NCBI GenBank assembly: GCA_016463045.1
Contig: JAEMSB010000177.1
Location: forward strand, 1-8,366
Length of the DNA: 8,366 nt
Direction of reading: 5' to 3'
Source of the DNA: Niveispirillum sp.
GTDB taxonomy: Bacteria; Pseudomonadota; Alphaproteobacteria; Azospirillales; Azospirillaceae
Positions within the stretch are counted from its first letter, which is position 1. Every line of letters begins with the position of its first letter. Made by a program: the position numbers and the translations under genes. The notes beneath the pieces were generated by a model, which worked only from the letters and a program-made list of their open reading frames with translations, was not told the origin of the DNA and did not search any database. Below, piece after piece: positions 1-5,526 of this stretch.

Positions 1-168
1 GATGGAGGTCCAGATGAACTTCCTAATGATCATGGGACGGGCGGGCGCGCCGGGCTGGTGCCCGACCTCCTGCGCGTTGCCCTCCTGCTTGCGCCCGAAC
101 GGCAGCACCATGAACAGGACGGTCCACCAGACGGTGAAATAAATGGCGGCCCAGGTTGCCCAACCCAT
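1..168 (-). CDS. DUF1467 family membrane protein, N-terminal part (runs off left edge)
   Basis: This open frame begins at an ATG at 166-168 and stays open for 56 codons to the window edge. The protein starts MGWATWAAIYFTVWWTVLFM, a Trp-rich hydrophobic segment that forms one membrane helix at about residues 3-22. A polar stretch follows (about 24-48, including FGRKQEGN), and a second hydrophobic segment appears to begin at the edge. I recognise this as the DUF1467 family of small two-helix alphaproteobacterial membrane proteins of unknown function. A GAGAGG ribosome binding site lies about 9 nt before the ATG. It starts 25 nt after the mce stop, so the two genes are probably co-transcribed. 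The family call rests on the N-terminus alone; no function is assigned. Confidence 0.8.
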   Translation of the reverse strand, partial: MGWATWAAIYFTVWWTVLFMVLPFGRKQEGNAQEVGHQPGAPARPMIIRKFIWTSI

Positions 169-193
169 GATCCAATCCTCTCGCTTCTCGCCA

Positions 194-598
194 TCAAACC
201 TGTTCGATTTCGACCAGGGTGCCGAACAGGTCCTTGGGATGCAGGAACAGAACCGGCTTGCCATGCGCGCCGATCTTCGGCTCCCCATCGCCCAGCACGC
301 GCAGGCCGTCGGCCTTCAGCTTGTCACGCGCGGCGATGATGTCCTCCACCTCGTAACAGACATGGTGGATGCCGCCGGACGCGTTGTTGGACAGGAACTT
401 GGCGATGGTGCTGCCGTCGCCCAGGGGATGCAGCAGTTCGATCTTGGTGTTGGGCAGTTCGACAAACACCGTGGTCACGCCATGGTCGGGCAGGTCCAGC
501 GGCTCTGACACCTTGGCGCCAAGCGTGGTGCGATAGGTTTCCGCCGCCACGGCCAGATCCGGCACGACAATAGCGACATGGTTCAAACGGCCGATCAT
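194..598 (-). CDS. mce: Methylmalonyl-CoA epimerase (VOC superfamily)
   Basis: This 134-residue protein interconverts (2R)- and (2S)-methylmalonyl-CoA in the cytoplasm. It links propionyl-CoA carboxylase to methylmalonyl-CoA mutase, and so propionyl-CoA to succinyl-CoA. It has the two beta-alpha-beta-beta-beta modules of the vicinal oxygen chelate fold. Likely metal ligands are His7 (GRLNHVAIVVPDL), Glu54 (NTKIELLHPLG), a His in the pair 78-79 (GGIHHVCYEV) and Glu130 (GTLVEIEQV). The position matching the proposed catalytic Glu48 of the Propionibacterium enzyme appears to be Asp38 (PDHGV), by my alignment from memory. Length is usual for the family. The ATG at 596-598 is fixed by the conserved N-terminus and a strong GAGGAG site 6 nt upstream. 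It lies 197 nt after rnj and 25 nt before the DUF1467 gene, so it may belong to a transcript separate from the nuo genes. Confidence 0.95.
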   Translation of the reverse strand: MIGRLNHVAIVVPDLAVAAETYRTTLGAKVSEPLDLPDHGVTTVFVELPNTKIELLHPLGDGSTIAKFLSNNASGGIHHVCYEVEDIIAARDKLKADGLRVLGDGEPKIGAHGKPVLFLHPKDLFGTLVEIEQV

Positions 599-626
599 CG
601 CCCTCTCCTCATTCTTATGGTTTGCC

Positions 627-721
627 CCGTAGGTCAGGTCGGCGCGAGCGCCGCCCTGACAGAAAAGGCTTTCAATCCAATCCTGTCAGGGCTCGCGCGC
701 CGCGCTCGACCTGACCTACGG
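627..721. repeat. Paired inverted REP-like palindromes (BIME-like element)
   Basis: Two REP-like units face each other at about 627-662 and 683-721, separated by a 20-nt spacer (663-682). The outer arms CCGTAGGTCAGGTC (627-640) and GACCTGACCTACGG (708-721) are exact reverse complements, as are the inner arms GCCCTGACAG (653-662) and CTGTCAGGGC (683-692). Each unit is also a hairpin in its own right. The left one pairs GTCAGG (633-638) with CCTGAC (655-660), and CGGCGC (640-645) with GCGCCG (648-653), with one mismatch between. The right one pairs GTCAGG (685-690) with CCTGAC (710-715). Both units carry GTAG directly before the hairpin on their own strand (629-632 on plus, 716-719 on minus). 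That tetranucleotide is a hallmark of REPs mobilised by RAYT transposases. In the minus-strand transcript the element ends 28 nt before the mce start codon. Confidence 0.75.
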
Positions 722-747
722 CAATTTCTTCTGGTGCCAGAGATAGC

Positions 748-773
748 CACGGGTGACGCCGCCGTCACCCGTG
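748..773 (-). terminator. Stem-loop after rnj, possible terminator or 3'-end stabiliser
   Basis: A perfect 11-bp inverted repeat, CACGGGTGACG (748-758) and CGTCACCCGTG (763-773), encloses a 4-nt loop. It begins 22 nt after the rnj stop codon. There is no T run on the downstream side of the minus strand (GCTATCTC follows), so it is not a canonical intrinsic terminator. It may instead protect the rnj mRNA 3' end or act with Rho. It does not share the GTAG foot or sequence of the neighbouring REP pair. Confidence 0.45.
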
Positions 774-795
774 ACAAATCGCGCCACCCCGATAC

Positions 796-2481
796 TCAGA
801 TACGGACCAGATGCACTTCCGTCAGGGGCTTACGGCCCTGGCTGGTGCTGAAGGAACGGCGGATGGCCACACGGGCCGCGTCCTTCACCTGCGCATCATC
901 CATGCGGGCCGCCTTGGACAGGTTCTCGACGGCCAGGCGCACGCGGGCGATCAGGTCCGCCGTCTCCTCATCAACCTCATCCTCTTCCAGCAGGCCGATG
1001 GATGTGACCTTGGGATCGGCCAGCAGGTCACCGCGCGGCGTCATGACCAGGGTGACCATGGAGACGCCGGCCTGCGCCATGCGGGTCCGGCCTTTCATTG
1101 CCATGTTGGTCAGCGGCACGATGCGCTTGCCATCGATACACAGCTTGCCCGCATGGACATGACCCAGATTGGCGGCAGGACCCGGCCCCAGGCGAATGAC
1201 CATACCGTCATCGGGGACCACAACTTCCGGCACCTGACAATCCCGCGCCAGGGCGGCATGCACCGTCAGATGGCGATGTTCGCCATGCACCGGCACTGCG
1301 ATCCTGGGCCGCACCCACTGATACATTTGTACCAGTTCATCGCGGGCCGGATGGCCGGAGACATGGACGAATTCCTCATCCGCCGTGATCACCTGAATGC
1401 CCTGCCGCATCAGGCCGTTTTGGATCTTGGCGATGCCCTTCTCATTGCCCGGAATCTCACGGGCAGAGAAGATGACAACGTCGTTCCGTTCCAGCACCAC
1501 ATCGGGATGGTCATCATTGGCGATACGGGCCAGCGCCGCGCGCGGCTCCCCCTGGCTGCCGGTGCAGATCACCACCAGCTTTTCACGCGGGACGTAACCC
1601 GCCTCCCGTTCCGTCAGAAAGGGCGGCAGATCGGAGAGATAGCCATTGGCACGCGCCGCCTCATTGATGCGCCACAGGGACCGGCCCGCCAGCGCCACCT
1701 GTCGGCCATGGGCATGGGCAGCGGTGGCGATGGATTGCAGGCGGGCGACATTGCTGGCAAAGCAGGTGACGGCGATGCGGGTTTCGGTGAAACGTCCGAA
1801 CAGTTCTTTGAAGCTTTCCTGAACCGCCGCTTCCGACCCCGATGTGCCCGGCACCATGGCATTGGTGCTGTCACAGATCATGGCCGTCACGCCCTCGCGA
1901 CCCAGCTTTTTCAGCGCGTCCTCATCAGCCAGCAGGCCGATGACGGGATCGGGGTCCAGCTTCCAGTCGCCCGTATGTAGGACCGTACCGGCGCTGGTGC
2001 GGATGACCAGGGCGTTGGGCTCGGGGATCGAATGGGTCAGGCTGATCAGTTCGAGATCGAAAGGACCGATGCTAGCCTTGCCACCCAGCGGGATGACGTT
2101 GATCGGCACCTTGTTCTGCAGGCCGGTTTCCACCAGCTTGGCCTTCAGGAAGCTGGCGGTGAAGGGCGTGCACCAGACGGGGACGCGCAGATCCTCCCAC
2201 AGATGCGGGATGGCGCCTAAGTGATCCTCATGCGCGTGGGTGACGACGATGCCCAGAAGGTCGCTGCGGCGATCCTCAATGAAGCTGGTATCGGGCAGAA
2301 TGATATCCACGCCAGGGGTCGTTTCGTCACCGAAACTAACCCCCAGATCGACCATCAGCCATTTGCCTTGGTGATGATAGAGGTTCAGGTTCATCCCGAT
2401 CTCGCCCGCCCCGCCCAGGGGAACGAAATGCAGTTCCTTCGGGTCGAAATCCTTGGTTTCCAGATGCTTTGCTTGCGTCAT
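796..2481 (-). CDS. rnj: Ribonuclease J (metallo-beta-lactamase / beta-CASP RNase)
   Basis: This 561-residue protein is an RNase J: a cytoplasmic endoribonuclease and 5'-3' exoribonuclease that matures rRNA and turns over mRNA. The metallo-beta-lactamase domain shows the zinc motif THAHEDHLGA (His82, His84, Asp86, His87), His150 in SLTHSIP and Asp172 in HTGDWK. The beta-CASP domain (about 210-365) includes CTGSQGEP at 307-313. The metallo-beta-lactamase fold resumes with HVSGHPARDE (373-382) and PVHGEH (His399). The C-terminal domain runs to residue 561. Length is close to the approximately 555 residues usual for the family, with no lesion. The ATG at 2479-2481 is preceded by AGGA at a suitable distance. 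It begins 12 nt after the coaX stop and is the last gene of the compact nuo-birA-coaX-rnj run. In Alphaproteobacteria RNase J typically coexists with RNase E; that is family knowledge, not seen here. Confidence 0.96.
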   Translation of the reverse strand: MTQAKHLETKDFDPKELHFVPLGGAGEIGMNLNLYHHQGKWLMVDLGVSFGDETTPGVDIILPDTSFIEDRRSDLLGIVVTHAHEDHLGAIPHLWEDLRVPVWCTPFTASFLKAKLVETGLQNKVPINVIPLGGKASIGPFDLELISLTHSIPEPNALVIRTSAGTVLHTGDWKLDPDPVIGLLADEDALKKLGREGVTAMICDSTNAMVPGTSGSEAAVQESFKELFGRFTETRIAVTCFASNVARLQSIATAAHAHGRQVALAGRSLWRINEAARANGYLSDLPPFLTEREAGYVPREKLVVICTGSQGEPRAALARIANDDHPDVVLERNDVVIFSAREIPGNEKGIAKIQNGLMRQGIQVITADEEFVHVSGHPARDELVQMYQWVRPRIAVPVHGEHRHLTVHAALARDCQVPEVVVPDDGMVIRLGPGPAANLGHVHAGKLCIDGKRIVPLTNMAMKGRTRMAQAGVSMVTLVMTPRGDLLADPKVTSIGLLEEDEVDEETADLIARVRLAVENLSKAARMDDAQVKDAARVAIRRSFSTSQGRKPLTEVHLVRI

Positions 2482-2493
2482 TCGGTCCTGGTT

Positions 2494-3282
2494 TCAGTTG
2501 GCAGCAGCGTTGCGCGCATGGATCAACCGGAGACCCCGCAACGTCAGGTCCCCATCAATATGGTGGATCATGTCGGTGCCCTCGGCGAACAGGCGGACCA
2601 GACCGCCCGTGCCGATGACCGTTACCGGCGTCTGCCCATCAGGCGACAGCTCGGCGATGATCCGTTTCAGGATGCCTTCAATCATCCCGGTATAGCCCCA
2701 GAACATGCCCGATTGCATGGCCGCCACCGTGCCGCGCCCGATGGCAACGTCCGGCTTGGCAATATCGACCTTGGGCAACTGCGCCGCCACCCGGTGCAGC
2801 GCGTCCAGCGACAGGGCCGGGCCGGGGGCAATAACGCCGCCCGCAAAATTCCCTTCGGCATCCACCACGTCAAAGGTGGTGCCGGTCCCAATATCGATGA
2901 CGACCAGCGGCACCGGGTAGGAGGCCTTGGCCGACACGGCATTGACCAGCCGGTCGGCCCCCGCCTCACGCGGGTTCAGCAGTTTGTTCTCCAACCCCAA
3001 ATCGACCGACGGATCGCCCACCCGCATTGGTGTGCAACCGAAATGATCCTCGGTCAGCTTGATGAGGGCATAGGTCTGTGACGGTACCACCGATGACAGG
3101 ATGGCGGCATTGATATCGGCGGGCGTAATGCCCTTCATCGCCATAAGGGTCACCAACCAGACAGCATATTCGTCGGCGGTGCGCTGGCTGTCGGTAGAGA
3201 TGCGCCAATGGGCCCGCTTCTCATCCCCGTCAAAGACGGCGAAAACGACATTGGTGTTGCCGGCATCGATGGCCAGAAGCAT
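2494..3282 (-). CDS. coaX: Type III pantothenate kinase
   Basis: This 262-residue enzyme phosphorylates pantothenate to 4'-phosphopantothenate, the first step of CoA synthesis. Type III enzymes need a monovalent cation and are not feedback-inhibited by CoA (family knowledge). The ASKHA fold is clear: phosphate-1 motif LLAIDAGNTN (Asp6), GADRLVNAVSA at 108-118 (Asp110 is the likely catalytic base), VVIDIGTGTTFDVV at 127-140, GGVIAPG at 148-154 and TGGL near 225-228. The open frame extends 30 codons further upstream, but that part overlaps birA and encodes nothing conserved. The ATG at 3280-3282 gives the normal N-terminus and has a GGAGGG site 8 nt away. It starts 1 nt after the birA stop, with its ribosome binding site inside birA, which suggests translational coupling. 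rnj follows 12 nt downstream. Confidence 0.96.
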   Translation of the reverse strand: MLLAIDAGNTNVVFAVFDGDEKRAHWRISTDSQRTADEYAVWLVTLMAMKGITPADINAAILSSVVPSQTYALIKLTEDHFGCTPMRVGDPSVDLGLENKLLNPREAGADRLVNAVSAKASYPVPLVVIDIGTGTTFDVVDAEGNFAGGVIAPGPALSLDALHRVAAQLPKVDIAKPDVAIGRGTVAAMQSGMFWGYTGMIEGILKRIIAELSPDGQTPVTVIGTGGLVRLFAEGTDMIHHIDGDLTLRGLRLIHARNAAAN

Positions 3283-3283
3283 C

Positions 3284-4066
3284 TCAGTTCCCTCCACCGG
3301 GGAAAAACACGTCGCCCGCCGTGACACGGCGGATGGTACCGCCGACATCGACCAGCAGCACACCGTCATCATCCATATCGATCAGACGGCCCGTAAATGT
3401 CTCATCATGCAGACGCACAGTCACCGCCCCGCCCAACCCCTGCGCCGCATTCAGCCAGGCCGCGCGAATGGGGGCGAAGCCCTGGGTCAGGAAGCGGTGG
3501 TACCAGGCGTCGAACGCGCCGGCATAGGCGGCCAGCACCTGTTCCACCGTGACATCGGCCCCGGCGGCCAGCAAGGAGCTAGCGGGATATAAAGCCTCTT
3601 CCGGGAAATGCCGGACATTGATGCCCACACCCAGGACCAGCCAATCGACCGATCCGCCACGACCCGCTTCGGACTCCAAAAGGATGCCGGATATTTTGGC
3701 CCCATCGACCAGCACGTCATTCGGCCATTTCAAGGTGACCTTGCCCGGCACAAGGGCCGACACCGCCTCTCCCACCGCGACAGCGGCGACGAAGGAGGTC
3801 AGTGCCGCCTGCCCCGCCGGCATTCCGGGCCGCAGGATCAGGGAACAGGCAAGATTACCGGGCTGTGAACTCCATGCCCGGCCACGCCGGCCCCGGCCAG
3901 CGGTCTGGCGCAGGGCCCAGACTAGGGTGCCTTCGGGCGCACCGTCACCGGCCAGCTGCTTGGCCAGATCATTGGTGCTGCTGCATTCATTGATGCTGTG
4001 AAGATGAAAAAACGCGGGCAGCAAGGCCGCCCGCGTTTCATCAGATCGGTTCTGTCCGGTCTGCAT
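3284..4066 (-). CDS. birA: Biotin--[acetyl-CoA-carboxylase] ligase, class I (no DNA-binding domain)
   Basis: This 260-residue cytoplasmic enzyme activates biotin to biotinyl-5'-AMP and transfers it to the biotin carrier domain of carboxylases. The catalytic domain shows SSTNDLAKQL (29-38), the biotinyl-AMP loop GRGRRGRAW (57-65), KWPNDV (113-118), the catalytic Lys region KISGILLE (124-131) and GVGINV (146-151). A small SH3-like domain occupies about 212-255. There is no N-terminal helix-turn-helix, so it should not act as the biotin-operon repressor. The start is the weakest point. The ATG at 4064-4066, 14 nt after the nuoN stop, has no Shine-Dalgarno sequence; the next in-frame Met (residue 82) is too late; and a terminator-like hairpin lies over codons 10-20. 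A non-ATG start such as TTG at 4022-4024 cannot be excluded. The stop is 1 nt before coaX. Confidence 0.94.
   Translation of the reverse strand: MQTGQNRSDETRAALLPAFFHLHSINECSSTNDLAKQLAGDGAPEGTLVWALRQTAGRGRRGRAWSSQPGNLACSLILRPGMPAGQAALTSFVAAVAVGEAVSALVPGKVTLKWPNDVLVDGAKISGILLESEAGRGGSVDWLVLGVGINVRHFPEEALYPASSLLAAGADVTVEQVLAAYAGAFDAWYHRFLTQGFAPIRAAWLNAAQGLGGAVTVRLHDETFTGRLIDMDDDGVLLVDVGGTIRRVTAGDVFFPGGGN
3290..3295 (-). promoter_or_regulatory. Ribosome binding site deciding the coaX start
   Basis: GGAGGG on the minus strand lies 8 nt (from GGAGG) before the ATG at 3280-3282 and inside the last codons of birA. It supports the short coaX start and rules against the upstream in-frame Met codons. 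Because the site lies within birA, ribosomes finishing birA could re-initiate directly on coaX. Confidence 0.7.
4007..4038 (-). terminator. Intrinsic terminator-like hairpin inside the start of birA
   Basis: On the minus strand CGCGGGCGGC (4035-4026) pairs with GCTGCCCGCG (4022-4013), giving 10 bp with one G-U pair around a CTT loop. TTTTTT (4012-4007) follows directly, and AAA (4038-4036) just before the stem can pair with its first three bases. This is the canonical Rho-independent arrangement, oriented to stop transcription coming from nuoN, whose stop codon lies 45 nt before the stem. It falls within codons 10-20 of birA, in a region that is not conserved in the protein. It would act as a partial terminator or attenuator between the nuo genes and birA-coaX-rnj. 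Confidence 0.6.
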
Positions 4067-4080
4067 CGCCGGAATGCCGG

Positions 4081-5523
4081 TTACCGGGCCCCGAACAGGG
4101 CGGCAGCGGCCGCCGCCGCACCAGAGGTGATCGGCGACAGGAACACGATATAGACCGGGAACACGAACAACGCGGCACCGGCGACCACAAAACCAGCGGT
4201 CGGGGTCGGACGGTCCAGCGGCTCCGTCACGTCATCGAAGTACATGGCCTTGATGACGCGCAGATAATAGAAGCAGCTGATACCGGAAGCGATGACGCCG
4301 ACAATGGCCAGCGGATACAGGCCCGCCTGGATGGCCGGCAGGAACACCGCCCATTTGCCCCAGAAGCCAGCCGCCGGCGGCACACCGGCCAGCGACCACA
4401 TGAACACGGCCATGGCAAAGGCCAGCATCGGATGGGTCTTGGACAGGCCCGCCAGATCGGCAACCTCTTCCACGGCGCGGCCCGACTGACGCATCGACAG
4501 GATGACGGCAAAGACACCGACATTCATGGCCAGATAGATCGCCATGTAAATCAGCACACCGCGCACACCCTCCTCCGAACCGGCGGAAAGACCGACCAGC
4601 GCGTAGCCGATATGGCCGATGGAGCTGTAAGCCATCAGACGCTTGATGTTCTTTTGCTGGATGGCGCCCAGGGCACCGATGATCATGGACGCACCGGCAC
4701 AGAACTGGATCACCTGCTGCCACTGCATCGCCAGATCGCCGAACGGACCGACCAGGACGCGGATAAACAGGGTGATGGCCGCCACCTTGGGCGCCACGGC
4801 GAAGAAGGCCGTGACCGAGGTGGGCGCACCCTCATAAACGTCCGGCGTCCACATATGGAACGGCACGGCGGAAATCTTGAAAGCCAGACCAGCGGCCACG
4901 AAGACCATGCCGATGACCACACCGACCGACGCCCCGCCTTCCAGCACGGCAGCCAGCTTGTCAAAGCTGGTGGTGCCGGCAAAGCCATAAACCAGCGACG
5001 CACCATAGAGCAGCAGACCCGAGGACAGGGCGCCCAGCACGAAATATTTCAGGCCGGCTTCCGTCGACTTGGCCACGTCACGCTTGAAGGATGCGATGAC
5101 GTAGAGCGCCAGCGACTGCAGCTCCAGCCCGACATAGAGCGAGATCAGGTCATTGGCCGACACCATCGCAAGCATGCCGAGCGTGGCCAGCGCGATCAGC
5201 ACCGGATATTCGAACCGAGCCACCCGCTCCTTCTCCAGGTAATTGACCGACAGGATGACGGCCAACGACGAGGCGATCAGGATCAGCAGCTTGGCAAAGG
5301 TGCCGAAGCTGTCGGAGACGAACAGGCCGTTGAAGGTGACATTCCGGCCCTCCGGCCCCTGCAACAACAGGAAGCCGGTGGCGATGAAGGAGGCGACAGT
5401 CAGCCAGGAGACGAGGCGCAGGCTGCCTTCACCCCGGAACACGCCGATCATCAACAGGGCCATGCTCGCGCAGGCCAGGAAGATTTCGGGCAGGGCCGGG
5501 GCCAGATCAGGGAAAGTTGCCAT
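4081..5523 (-). CDS. nuoN: NADH-quinone oxidoreductase subunit N
   Basis: NuoN is one of three antiporter-like subunits in the membrane arm of complex I. It translocates protons as NADH electrons pass to quinone. The 480-residue polytopic protein shows the family's conserved charged axis. By comparison with E. coli NuoN the key residues are Glu134 in TM5 (VGLELQSLALY), Lys159 (EAGLKYFVLGA), Lys216 in the broken helix (AFKISAVPFHMW), Lys246 (VAPKVAA) and Lys390 (GFWGKW). The signature KRLMAYSSIGHIGY is at 294-307. Length is normal. The C-terminus ends in seven alanines before LFGAR. The ATG at 5521-5523 is set by the conserved N-terminus and lies 3 nt after the nuoM stop (TGA-GCC-ATG), so it is probably coupled to nuoM translation; the ribosome binding site is weak. 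birA follows 14 nt after the TAA stop. Confidence 0.98.
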   Translation of the reverse strand: MATFPDLAPALPEIFLACASMALLMIGVFRGEGSLRLVSWLTVASFIATGFLLLQGPEGRNVTFNGLFVSDSFGTFAKLLILIASSLAVILSVNYLEKERVARFEYPVLIALATLGMLAMVSANDLISLYVGLELQSLALYVIASFKRDVAKSTEAGLKYFVLGALSSGLLLYGASLVYGFAGTTSFDKLAAVLEGGASVGVVIGMVFVAAGLAFKISAVPFHMWTPDVYEGAPTSVTAFFAVAPKVAAITLFIRVLVGPFGDLAMQWQQVIQFCAGASMIIGALGAIQQKNIKRLMAYSSIGHIGYALVGLSAGSEEGVRGVLIYMAIYLAMNVGVFAVILSMRQSGRAVEEVADLAGLSKTHPMLAFAMAVFMWSLAGVPPAAGFWGKWAVFLPAIQAGLYPLAIVGVIASGISCFYYLRVIKAMYFDDVTEPLDRPTPTAGFVVAGAALFVFPVYIVFLSPITSGAAAAAAALFGAR

Positions 5524-5526
5524 GGC

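Noticed and set aside
599..795. A search for a promoter for mce in the 197-nt gap.
   Set aside because: TTGAAA within the REP spacer resembles a -35 box, but no matching -10 box lies at a suitable distance, so no promoter is called.
578..1162. A plus-strand frame crossing the rnj-mce gap that might be a gene in the intergenic space.
   Set aside because: It runs straight through the REP doublet and into rnj, is Arg/Ser-rich, and has no convincing ribosome binding site or domain.
811..1980. A 389-codon open frame on the plus strand opposite rnj.
   Set aside because: It is in codon register with rnj and has the same cause and the same odd composition; the sense strand encodes a complete RNase J with all metal-binding motifs.
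2221..3081. A 286-codon open frame on the plus strand across the rnj-coaX junction.
   Set aside because: It is in register with both genes on the other strand, so it is another reverse-complement shadow without conserved content.
3301..3332. A hairpin (CCGCCGT / ACGGCGG, GAC loop) followed by a T run near the end of birA, considered as a second terminator.
   Set aside because: About 8 nt separate the stem from the TTTTT, too far for a normal intrinsic terminator, and the sequence encodes the conserved C-terminal strands of the ligase.
3283..3372. A 30-codon N-terminal extension of coaX.
   Set aside because: It overlaps birA in another frame, is not conserved in type III pantothenate kinases, and the ATG at 3280-3282 has a much better ribosome binding site.
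4099..4117. A GGCGGC / GCCGCC hairpin near the end of nuoN.
   Set aside because: It is explained by the run of alanine codons in the NuoN C-terminus; no T run follows.
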